Source: an uncultured Oscillospiraceae bacterium (GTDB lineage Bacteria; Bacillota_A; Clostridia; Oscillospirales; Oscillospiraceae). From it: DNA of 13,075 nucleotides. The stretch is taken from positions 2,482-15,556 of the forward strand of contig CAJUAW010000065.1 in NCBI GenBank assembly GCA_910584605.1, written 5' to 3'. Positions 1 through 5,577 of this stretch are shown here, piece after piece; the first letter of the stretch is position 1; every line of letters starts with the position of its first letter. The notes under the pieces are model-generated. The model was not told the DNA's origin. It worked only from the letters and a program-made list of their open reading frames with translations, and ran no database searches. The position numbers and the translations under genes were made by a program.

Positions 1-76
1 CGCCAATTCGTAGAGAAACCAGCTTTACAGAGTTTACATTTTCTGCGCATTTCAGAAGCTTTTTGACTCAGAATTT

Positions 77-89
77 GCCGGAAACCGGC
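77..89 (-). terminator. Candidate hairpin downstream of the RHH gene
   Basis: A perfect 5-bp stem with a 3-nt loop (GCCGG AAA CCGGC on the plus strand) lies about 22 nt past the stop codon of the minus-strand RHH gene. A second short GGCC...GGCC pairing sits just before it at about 93-105. On the minus strand the stem is followed only by AAATTC, so the U-tract is poor. It may end the partition transcript or merely protect its 3' end. Confidence 0.3.
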
Positions 90-111
90 CAGAAAGGCCC
101 ATAAAAGCGCC

Positions 112-426
112 CTAAAACCCGCTGTTCTTTACCGCTTCTTCCAGCGCCCGGTGGCAGTACGCATTCAGCGAGAGCCCTGCCATGCTGCTGGCATCCCTTA
201 CCCGGCGGTAGAGGCTGGGCTGCATCACCAGCTGTACCCGGCGGCTCTTTACCTCCCTCCGTTCCGGAGAGAACGCCTCCTCTGTTCCCGGCATTGTGCC
301 GATCTCCACGGTAATGGCATCGTCGTCTGTCTCCTCTATCCGCACCATGCTTTCTTGAGAGATAAAGGACAGAGCCGGGTCATTCTGCAGCCGTGCGCTC
401 TCTACAAAGGTCTTCTTCTTTGCCAT
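112..426 (-). CDS. Ribbon-helix-helix partition protein (ParB-equivalent / autorepressor)
   Basis: This is probably the DNA-binding partner of the upstream ParA, binding the centromere and repressing the partition promoters. The 104-residue product has a lysine-rich N-terminus (MAKKK), an acidic middle (EETDDD), and a C-terminal RHH-like fold: a short basic strand (SRRVQLVMQP), then two helices around SLYRRVRDASSMAG and SLNAYCHRALEEAV. Small RHH proteins of this build (ParG, omega of pSM19035, CopG relatives) accompany ParA proteins that lack an HTH domain. A start at 426 is preferred because AAGGGG sits 7 nt upstream of it; an in-frame ATG at 432 with AGGA 8 nt upstream is the alternative. 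GTGTAT motifs lie directly upstream at 461-517, which fits autoregulation. RHH fold and partition role are inferred from sequence pattern and context; the exact family is not recognised. Confidence 0.72.
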   Translation of the reverse strand: MAKKKTFVESARLQNDPALSFISQESMVRIEETDDDAITVEIGTMPGTEEAFSPERREVKSRRVQLVMQPSLYRRVRDASSMAGLSLNAYCHRALEEAVKNSGF

Positions 427-460
427 AATCATTCCCCTTATCCTGTGTTTTTAGAAAATT

Positions 461-517
461 GTGTATCTCTTATTTTGTGTTGTGTATGTGTATTGTGTAT
501 CTGTATGTGTAATACAC
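461..517. promoter_or_regulatory. Heptad cluster 1 (GTGTAT motifs) upstream of the RHH gene
   Basis: GTGTAT occurs at 461-466, 482-487, 488-493 and 495-500. A near copy (CTGTAT) is at 501-506 and an inverted copy, ATACAC, at 512-517. Spacing is irregular, unlike cluster 2. The position in the RHH gene's promoter region suggests operator and/or centromere sites for the RHH protein. No convincing -35/-10 pair could be assigned here. Confidence 0.6.
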
Positions 518-527
518 AATTTTTGAA

Positions 528-540
528 TGATCACTGATCA
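528..540. promoter_or_regulatory. TGATCA-C-TGATCA direct/inverted repeat
   Basis: Two copies of the palindrome TGATCA are separated by one base, making the whole 13-mer an inverted repeat around C534. It sits just beyond heptad cluster 1, upstream of the RHH gene. It could be an operator for a dimeric regulator. Function is unknown. Confidence 0.3.
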
Positions 541-543
541 AAT

Positions 544-585
544 CCTGCATTTCAACAATAGCGGTTGCCTCGAAAACAATGCAGG
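544..585. other. Inverted repeat between parA and the RHH gene
   Basis: CCTGCATT at 544-551 is exactly complementary to AATGCAGG at 578-585, giving an 8-bp stem with a 26-nt loop about 44 nt past the parA stop. On the minus transcript it would form between the two partition genes. It has no good U-tract, so it may be an attenuator, a processing element or chance. An AT-rich tract (about 586-622) separates it from parA. Confidence 0.3.
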
Positions 586-628
586 TTATTTTCTAAATAG
601 AAATTAAAAATAATAAAATCAACCTCGG

Positions 629-1384
629 TCAGACCTCCGGAAATGCCTCCTGCAACAGGGCGCGGTAGTCCTCTGTCACCTTAGCGTGGGGGGCATACTC
701 CAACAGGCTCTGCCGGCTGATCTGGGCCTCCTTCACCGCAATGGCCTCCCGTATGGCAGTCTGATACAGCCGGGTGTCCAGCTTCCCGGCCAGCTGCTCC
801 ATCAGCCCCTGCACCTCCCGGCTCAGAATGGAGCGGGGGCTGTAGCGGGTTAGCAAAATGCCGTCTATAGACAGTCCTGGGTTGCAGTACCGCTTTACCG
901 TGCGGATGGTCCCGGCCAGCTGTTCAATTCCCTGCAGGCTGTAGATGTCCGCCTGAGCGGGAATAATGGCCGTGTGGGCGGCGGTGAGGGCGTTGACAGT
1001 GGCAATGCCCAGGGCCGGAGGGCTATCGATGATCACATAATCATACTCGCCCTGTACCAGCTCCAACGCCTCTCTCAGCCGGTACTCCTTGCCCGTGTCC
1101 ACCAGAATGGCGTCCACCCCGGAAAGGGACCTTGAAGCGGGGAGCAGTCCGCCCCAGGGCGTGCTCTGAACCGCTTCCTGAATGGTGGCCTCCTGCAAAA
1201 GCACGCTCAGAACGCTTTTCCCTTTTCCGGGGCCTGCCCGCATCGTGTGGGAGAGATTGCCCTGGGCGTCTAGGTCTATGGACAGCACCCGGAGGCCCTT
1301 CAGAAAGAGCCCACCGGCCAGCGCCGCCGCTGTTGTCGATTTACCCACGCCGCCCTTTTGATTTACGATCGCGACGACTTTCAC
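629..1384 (-). CDS. parA: ParA-family partition ATPase (Soj/MinD superfamily)
   Basis: This is the motor ATPase of plasmid segregation, expected to bind nucleoid DNA in the ATP state and to be released by its centromere-bound partner. The 251-residue protein begins directly with the deviant Walker A motif (KGGVGKST, residues 10-17, with signature lysine K10). It then shows the A' motif (IDLDAQGN, 36-43) and Walker B (YVIIDSPP, 116-123, D120). There is no N-terminal helix-turn-helix domain, so it is the short, type Ib-like form that normally leaves repression to its small partner, here the RHH protein 200 nt downstream. The start codon is GTG with AGGTGG just upstream; the nearby ATG at 1397 is out of frame. 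Seven contiguous heptads lie 49 nt upstream. The family is clear; plasmid rather than chromosomal role is inferred from the adjacent Rep_3 origin. Confidence 0.93.
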   Translation of the reverse strand: MKVVAIVNQKGGVGKSTTAAALAGGLFLKGLRVLSIDLDAQGNLSHTMRAGPGKGKSVLSVLLQEATIQEAVQSTPWGGLLPASRSLSGVDAILVDTGKEYRLREALELVQGEYDYVIIDSPPALGIATVNALTAAHTAIIPAQADIYSLQGIEQLAGTIRTVKRYCNPGLSIDGILLTRYSPRSILSREVQGLMEQLAGKLDTRLYQTAIREAIAVKEAQISRQSLLEYAPHAKVTEDYRALLQEAFPEV

Positions 1385-1432
1385 AAGACCACCTCATGTT
1401 ATGTAAAATATGACTGTTTTCAGCAGTCGGGT

Positions 1433-1485
1433 TGTGTATTGTGTATTGTGTATTGTGTATTGTGTATTGTGTATTGTGTATACAC
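1433..1485. repeat. Heptad cluster 2: seven contiguous TGTGTAT repeats, candidate centromere
   Basis: Seven perfect, unspaced copies of TGTGTAT run from 1433 to 1481. The last merges into the 10-bp palindrome GTGTATACAC (1476-1485). The array lies upstream of parA, 49 nt before its start codon. The architecture (contiguous 7-bp direct repeats in the promoter of a ParA gene, with an RHH partner) matches the parS of the pSM19035 delta/omega system, though the heptad differs from the omega consensus WATCACW. A 5-bp stem (GACTG...CAGTC, 1412-1428) lies between the array and parA. Function as centromere plus operator is inferred. Confidence 0.75.
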
Positions 1486-1735
1486 CATTTTACTGCCGGC
1501 CCCCTAGAGTGTCAAGCTTTTTATGACGAAAATTTCAGCTTTTTTCTCTGGATGTATTCCTGGCTTTGGGGTGGTGACGGAGCGAACTCTCAGGTTGCGA
1601 GGTTCATGAATGCCAAGCATCTTAAAAAATACACATTTTATTTTAAATGTTATATATATTATTTAAGAAATGCAAAAAATAACATAAATAATTATTACCT
1701 GCTAAATTATCAATACTAAAAGTGGGATTTATTAC
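1486..1735. other. Gene-free region, AT-rich in its second half
   Basis: No convincing coding region or RNA was seen on either strand. About 1620-1735 is strongly AT-rich (runs such as TTATATATATTATTT) and could contain a promoter or a melting region. One isolated heptad-like copy, AATACACA, is at 1628-1635. A plus-strand reading that starts within the heptads is only the repeat translated (MCIVYCVLCIVYC). Confidence 0.5.
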
Positions 1736-1912
1736 ATGTGTCCTTGGGTGGTAGACTCAGACCATGGGGGTTCTATGCGAGTAGGTGAAAACTTTGGACC
1801 TCAGAGCCAGAAACTGCCGGGTGGTGGAGCAGCTGCCCCGGAACCTGCTGCAATGGGGGCGCTTGGCGTGGTGGAAGCGGAGTTAGAGCTAGAAGTAGAA
1901 CAAAACACATAA
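1736..1912 (+). CDS. Possible small ORF of unknown function (58 aa)
   Basis: An ATG at 1736 opens a 58-codon frame with mixed sequence: MCPWVVDSDHGGSM at the start, a Gly/Ala/Pro-rich centre (LPGGGAAAPEPAAMG) and an acidic tail (VEAELELEVEQNT). A second ATG at 1775 would give 45 residues. Base composition rises sharply over this frame compared with the AT-rich DNA on both sides, which is the main reason to list it. The ribosome binding site is weak (AGTGGG, about 11 nt upstream). The product is not recognised. It may instead be a gene remnant or a structured RNA; the GC-rich segment 1818-1850 can pair with itself. It lies between heptad clusters 2 and 3. Confidence 0.25.
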   Translation: MCPWVVDSDHGGSMRVGENFGPQSQKLPGGGAAAPEPAAMGALGVVEAELELEVEQNT

Positions 1913-1980
1913 TCTAGTTCTTTAATTGTGGTGAATAAAAAATATAGAAATTTTTGTAAATTTTCACACAATATATAGGT

Positions 1981-2016
1981 GTGTATACACAATACACATA
2001 CACATTGTGTATACAC
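1981..2016. repeat. Heptad cluster 3 (palindromic GTGTATACAC sites)
   Basis: Two perfect copies of the palindrome GTGTATACAC (1981-1990 and 2007-2016) bracket two tandem ATACAC units (1992-1997 and 1998-2003). The motif is the same as in clusters 1 and 2, but here both orientations are present. It lies about 500 bp from cluster 2 and is not next to any gene of the partition operon. That favours a centromere role over a simple operator role. Confidence 0.65.
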
Positions 2017-2122
2017 AAGTTTTGTGGGGAGGGCGGAGAAGATTGCTGTAAGGGTTGGTGAAATTATTTCACCTTAAGTTTCGCGTGGTGGGTTGCCTGG
2101 TCTGAAATTCGGGTGTCTGTGC
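2017..2122. other. Short gene-free stretch with an inverted repeat
   Basis: The sequence GGTGAAA TTA TTTCACC at 2057-2073 is a perfect 7-bp inverted repeat with a 3-nt loop. It lacks a U-tract on either strand, so an operator or weak hairpin is as likely as a terminator. No coding region was seen. Confidence 0.35.
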
Positions 2123-2248
2123 AGGATGTGCGTAAAATGCCCTGAGAGGCCGTTTAAGGCGGGTATGAGGTGCGGGAGTATCATTTCATTGCCAGAGGCG
2201 TAGAGGGGTCTTGTCGGGGCTCTGGGGGCTGTTTATGGGCATTGCAGG
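2123..2248. repeat. 126-bp direct repeat, copy 1
   Basis: This copy aligns without gaps to 2365-2490, with about 14 mismatches in 126 positions by hand. Both copies contain GAGAGGCCGTTTAAGGCGGG and end in TTTATGGGCATTGCAGG. Similarity continues weakly into an A-rich tract (GAAAAGGAAAAG) at 2250-2262, but the terminator that follows copy 2 is not preserved here. Short plus-strand readings (MREYHFIARG-) exist across both copies but have no ribosome binding site. Confidence 0.7.
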
Positions 2249-2364
2249 GCGAAAAGGAAAAGCAAGAGGCGGTGGCAAGCGTTGGAGGGCTTCTTATGGC
2301 GGGCGCGGGGCGGAGAAGCCTCGCGGTGCTGCTTTTTACGGCAGGAGCTTGTGTGTGCTGCTGT
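2249..2364. other. Spacer between the two 126-bp repeats
   Basis: This GC-rich 116-bp stretch has no recognisable gene. It may be the decayed equivalent of the terminator and 3' gene end that follow copy 2: both contain a GGCGGGCGCGGGG- or GCAAGCGCGGGG-like segment soon after the A-rich tract. That would fit a duplication of the 3' flank of the surface-protein gene followed by decay, but the similarity is too weak to be sure. Confidence 0.3.
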
Positions 2365-2490
2365 AGGATACGCGTAGAATGCTCTGAGAGGCCGTTTAAG
2401 GCGGGTGTGGGGTGCGGGAGTATAATTTCATTGACAGAGGCGCAGAGGGGCCTTGCCGGGGCTCTGGTGGCCATTTATGGGCATTGCAGG
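2365..2490. repeat. 126-bp direct repeat, copy 2
   Basis: This is the partner of 2123-2248, offset by 242 bp in the same orientation. It ends 8 bases before the terminator of the SLH surface-protein gene. The repeat therefore sits just past the 3' end of that transcript. Confidence 0.7.
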
Positions 2491-2498
2491 TGAAAACG

Positions 2499-2530
2499 AA
2501 AAGGCCCCCGGCATTTGCCGGAGGCCTTTT
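2499..2530 (-). terminator. Rho-independent terminator of the surface-protein gene
   Basis: AAAAGGCC (2499-2506) pairs with GGCCTTTT (2523-2530), and CCGGC (2508-2512) pairs with GCCGG (2517-2521), with one C-A mismatch between the two stem parts and an ATTT loop. On the minus strand the stem ends in CCTTTT followed by CGTTTTC, a usable U-tract. It lies about 40 nt past the stop codon at 2571. Confidence 0.85.
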
Positions 2531-2570
2531 GCTGCAAGCGCGGGGCTGCCGCGCGTTTGGCAGGGGGGGG

Positions 2571-5249
2571 TTAGTTGCTTACGGTGATGTTGGCAATGCC
2601 GTAGGCGTAACCACCGCTGCCCTTGCGGTCAATGCGCAGGTTGTTTACGCCGGTCACGTCGATGGTAATAGGCGTATTGACCATGCTGCCGGTCAGGTGG
2701 ATGGTGTCTGCCTCAGACAGAGTGCTGTCCTTGTAGATGTACAGGGTCTCGTCCGCTTTGCCTCCATTGTCGATGTGGCCCACAGTGAAGGTCATGGTGG
2801 TAAAGCCGTGACCCAGGTTGAAGTTGACGTTAGTGTCATCGCCCCAGCCGTACTCAAAGCGCACGCCCTGTGTGAACTTTTCTCCGTTCATGAGGAAGAA
2901 ATTGTTGATCGGGTCGGAGCCGTCATACAGGTAAGTGCGGGAGGAGTTCTGGTAGGGAAGCACCAGGCCCTCAGCCAGATTGGTCTGATGAACTTCGTCG
3001 TAGGCAGACAGGGCCGGCACCGTGAGGCCGTTGTTCTGTACATCCTCGGCAGTGTACGCGGTAATGTCCGCAATAGCGTAGTGGTAACCGCCGCTGCCCT
3101 GCCGGATCAGCTGAAGCTTGTTTACACCATGGACATTGAGGGAGTAGGTGCTGGTGCCCATAACGCCGATGAGGCTGATGGTGTCTACCAGCTCGTCGTC
3201 AGCCCAGACATAGAGATTTTCTTCGGCGCGGCCTCCATTGTCCACATGGCCGACCTTGAAGGTGAGCATGTCAAAGCCGCCTCCCAGGTTAAAGGCCACA
3301 TCGGTCTCATCGCCCCAGCCATACTCAAAGCGGACGCCCTGGTCGTACTCAATGCCCATCATCCGGAAGTTGTTCAGGGGGTCGGAGCCGTCGTACAGGT
3401 AAGTACGGGAGGAATTCTGGTAGGGCATCACCCGGCCAGAAGCAAGGTTTGTCTGATTGACGGGCTTCATGTCGGCAATGGCCGGCGTTACGATATCCTG
3501 GCCCTGGGCCTCGTCAGCAGTGAGCAGAAGCATGTTGCCCATGCCGTATTTGTAGCCGCCGGCGCCCTTGCGGACAATGCGCAGGTTGACATGGTTCTTC
3601 ACGTTCAGCACCACATGCTCCGTGCTCATATTGCCCTTGAGCTCCAGCGTAAAGGCAGGGGTAGAGCCGCCGTCGAAGTAGAAGTACAGGGTCTCGGTGG
3701 AGCGGCCTCCGTTGTCTACATGGCCCACGTCGAAGGTCATGACTTCATACTGGCCGTACAGGTTGAAGCTGGCCTCGGTCTCGTCGCCCCAGCCGTATTC
3801 GAACACCAGGCCCTGCGTGTAGGGAATGCCCATCATCTCGAAGTGCTTCAGGGGGTCAGAGCCGTCGTACTGGTAAATGCGGGAGGTTGTCTGGTAAGGC
3901 TTGGCATAATTGGGGCCGTTATATTTCCAGTGCGCATAGAGCGTCATGTTGGTGGTAACAGGCAGGTCGAAGTTGTAGAGAACGCCTGCATCGTCAGGGG
4001 CGGTATACCAGCCCAAGAAGAGGTGGTTTTCCCGGGTCGGGTCAAAGCCCAGCTGCGGGCAGACTTCGCCCTGGGGCACGTTCATGGCCGGCAGGGGGCC
4101 GCAGCCCTCATAGTTGAGATTAAACGCTACCTGGAAGGTCTGGGCAGCGGTCCACTGGGCGTAGAGGGTCAGGTCAACGGTAACGGCGGTGTCGAAGCTG
4201 TAGAGGCTGCCGCCGCTGGGCTGGGTGTACCAGCCGGTGAAGGTGTAGCCCTCGCGGGTGGGCGGGGCGACGGACTCTACCTTGTTGCCCACGGGAACCA
4301 AAACGGACTGCCCTGTGGGCGCGCCCTCAAAGTTGTAGTCAAAGCGCACGGTGACATTGCCGGTGGGAGGGATTTCTCCGCCCTGCTCCGGGGTCCAGTG
4401 GGCGTAGACGGTGGTGTTCGCGTTGACGGCGGTGTCAAAGCTGAAGGGATTGCCGCCCTCTTTTGCAGTGAACCAGCCCACGAAGACGTAGCCCTGGCGG
4501 GTGGGGTCGGCAGGCGCGGCCACGGTCTGGCCGGCCTTGACCTGCTGGACCGGAGAGGGGCCGCCGGGGTAGTTGTGGTCAAAGGTCACGCTGTAGATGG
4601 TCTCTTCGCCGGAGCCCAGCACCTTCTCGCAGAAGGAGTAGAGGATGACGGCCACCTCGGACCGGGTGGCGTTGCCTCTGGGGTCGATCCGGTTGCCCTG
4701 CTTACCGGTAAGCAGGCCCATGCAGTATGCCCACTGCATGGGTTTTATGGCCCAGCTGTCGATGCGGCTGTAGTCGGAGAAGTGGCGAAGGTCCAGGGTC
4801 TTGCTGGTGTCCGCGCCCATGTAGTTGGCAAAGCTGTAGAGCATGACTGCCAGCTGCTCGCGGCTGACCGGGTTGTTGGGGCCAAAGCGGTTGTTGCCAA
4901 GCCCCTTGATCACGCCCTCCTGAGAGGCCCACTGCACGGCTTTGGCGTAGTAGGCGTTGGGGCTGACGTCGGAAAAGTTGACGCTGCCGGAGACAGCGGG
5001 CTTGTCCGCCAGGCTGTAGAGAATGGTGGTGATCATCCCCCGGTTGGTGGGGGTGTTGAGGCCGAACGAGGTGGCCCCGGTGCCGGACATTAGGCCGTTG
5101 TTGTACACATAGCTGACGGCGTCAGAGTACCACTGGCCGGGCTTGACGTCGTGAAAGGGTGTGCCCGCAGCCAGAGCGGCGCCCGGCAGCATGGCTACTG
5201 CCAGGTACAGAGCCAGCAGCAGGGCAAGCAGACGTTTTTTCATGGACAT
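2571..5249 (-). CDS. Secreted SLH / InlB-repeat / NPCBM-like surface protein
   Basis: This is a probable cell-wall-anchored, carbohydrate-binding surface protein of 892 residues. Domain order: signal peptide (1-29, MKKRLLALLLAL... ending AALAAG); three SLH domains (about 31-82, 92-143, 155-212) that tether proteins to cell-wall polymers; three InlB/Listeria-Bacteroides (Flg_new) repeats (about 220-286, 299-367, 372-442), each ending in GW[FY]T...VYAHW-like sequence; and three C-terminal repeats (about 451-577, 609-731, 765-892). Each of these last repeats carries SR.Y.YDGSDP, FEYGWGD.T and VGH.DNGG and ends in GSGGY.YG-like sequence. They resemble NPCBM-type carbohydrate-binding modules. No catalytic domain is visible, so it may be an adhesin or glycan-capture protein. 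The ATG at 5249 is preferred because AGGAGG lies 10 nt upstream; 5243 is the alternative. It is monocistronic, with its own promoter and terminator. Ligand unknown. Confidence 0.9.
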   Translation of the reverse strand: MSMKKRLLALLLALYLAVAMLPGAALAAGTPFHDVKPGQWYSDAVSYVYNNGLMSGTGATSFGLNTPTNRGMITTILYSLADKPAVSGSVNFSDVSPNAYYAKAVQWASQEGVIKGLGNNRFGPNNPVSREQLAVMLYSFANYMGADTSKTLDLRHFSDYSRIDSWAIKPMQWAYCMGLLTGKQGNRIDPRGNATRSEVAVILYSFCEKVLGSGEETIYSVTFDHNYPGGPSPVQQVKAGQTVAAPADPTRQGYVFVGWFTAKEGGNPFSFDTAVNANTTVYAHWTPEQGGEIPPTGNVTVRFDYNFEGAPTGQSVLVPVGNKVESVAPPTREGYTFTGWYTQPSGGSLYSFDTAVTVDLTLYAQWTAAQTFQVAFNLNYEGCGPLPAMNVPQGEVCPQLGFDPTRENHLFLGWYTAPDDAGVLYNFDLPVTTNMTLYAHWKYNGPNYAKPYQTTSRIYQYDGSDPLKHFEMMGIPYTQGLVFEYGWGDETEASFNLYGQYEVMTFDVGHVDNGGRSTETLYFYFDGGSTPAFTLELKGNMSTEHVVLNVKNHVNLRIVRKGAGGYKYGMGNMLLLTADEAQGQDIVTPAIADMKPVNQTNLASGRVMPYQNSSRTYLYDGSDPLNNFRMMGIEYDQGVRFEYGWGDETDVAFNLGGGFDMLTFKVGHVDNGGRAEENLYVWADDELVDTISLIGVMGTSTYSLNVHGVNKLQLIRQGSGGYHYAIADITAYTAEDVQNNGLTVPALSAYDEVHQTNLAEGLVLPYQNSSRTYLYDGSDPINNFFLMNGEKFTQGVRFEYGWGDDTNVNFNLGHGFTTMTFTVGHIDNGGKADETLYIYKDSTLSEADTIHLTGSMVNTPITIDVTGVNNLRIDRKGSGGYAYGIANITVSN

Positions 5250-5297
5250 GAATTCTTTTCCTCCTCAAGAAAATTTTTACTAGAGCAGTGCAGAAAA

Positions 5298-5326
5298 ATT
5301 ATAACATAAGCGGTAGGAATTTACAA
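5298..5326 (-). promoter_or_regulatory. SigA-type promoter of the surface-protein gene
   Basis: On the minus strand, TTGTAA (5326-5321) and a perfect TATAAT (5303-5298) are separated by exactly 17 bp. The start codon is 48 nt beyond the -10 box and is preceded by AGGAGG at 5265-5260. Confidence 0.85.
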
Positions 5327-5493
5327 GGTGCGGAGGAAAAAAGATAATCCGCCAAAACGTCAGCTAAATGACCCTCCCCCCACCTCCGAATGCCATCAAA
5401 CTCCCCCCCAAAAAAACCTAGGGTGTGCTCAGCTTATGGGAACACGCCCTATCGGCCAGCAGCCGCAACAAACCGCGGCCACAAGCCCTGCGG
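5327..5493. other. Gene-free spacer with C-rich runs
   Basis: No convincing gene was seen between the surface-protein promoter and the end of rep. The plus strand has CCCTCCCCCCACC (about 5371-5383) and a CCCCCCC run followed by A7 (about 5402-5416). The opposite strand is thus G-rich and might form a quadruplex. The short plus-strand frames across it are proline-rich low-complexity readings without ribosome binding sites. Confidence 0.4.
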
Positions 5494-5556
5494 CCAAATC
5501 CCACCCAGCGCTGGCTGTGCCTATGAGTTGACTTCGTCAACTCAGCGCCCCGCGAA
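5494..5556. repeat. Flanking repeat A of the rep-origin block
   Basis: It contains CCAAATCCCACCC (5494-5506), ACCCAGCGCTGGC (5503-5515, a CCAGCGCTGG palindrome) and CAGCGCCCCGCGAA (5543-5556). The same three elements, in the same order and orientation, recur at 7243-7350. Inside this copy is a 9-bp hairpin, TGAGTTGAC TTC GTCAACTCA (5524-5544), absent from the other copy. A further CCAGCG TCA CGCTGG hairpin overlaps the rep stop codon at 5563-5577. Confidence 0.5.
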
Positions 5557-5562
5557 CTGGGT

Positions 5563-5577
5563 CCAGCGTCACGCTGG
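5563..5577. other. Hairpin overlapping the rep stop codon
   Basis: CCAGCG TCA CGCTGG is a perfect 6-bp stem with a 3-nt loop; the loop is the complement of the rep TGA stop (5571-5569). There is no U-tract. It may stabilise the 3' end of the message or belong to the CCAGCG palindrome family around the origin. No proper terminator for rep was found. Confidence 0.4.

Noticed and set aside
1432..1719. A plus-strand frame starting MCIVYCVLCIVYCVLCI
   Set aside because: Its N-terminus is only the heptad repeat read in frame and the rest is AT-rich noise. There is no ribosome binding site.
1736..1912. Known housekeeping RNA (SRP RNA, 6S, tmRNA) in the GC-rich island
   Set aside because: None of the conserved sequence blocks of these RNAs that I know could be found, so only an uncertain small frame is listed.
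1801..2016. A 71-codon minus-strand frame starting MYTQCVCVLCIHTYILC
   Set aside because: It starts inside heptad cluster 3, which explains its odd Cys-rich beginning, and shows no family pattern. The plus-strand frame at 1736-1912 fits the composition better.
2412..5093. An 893-codon plus-strand open frame opposite the surface-protein gene
   Set aside because: It is the antisense of a clear domain-rich gene with promoter, ribosome binding site and terminator. The translation is Val/Gly/Ala-rich with no domain pattern and no ribosome binding site.
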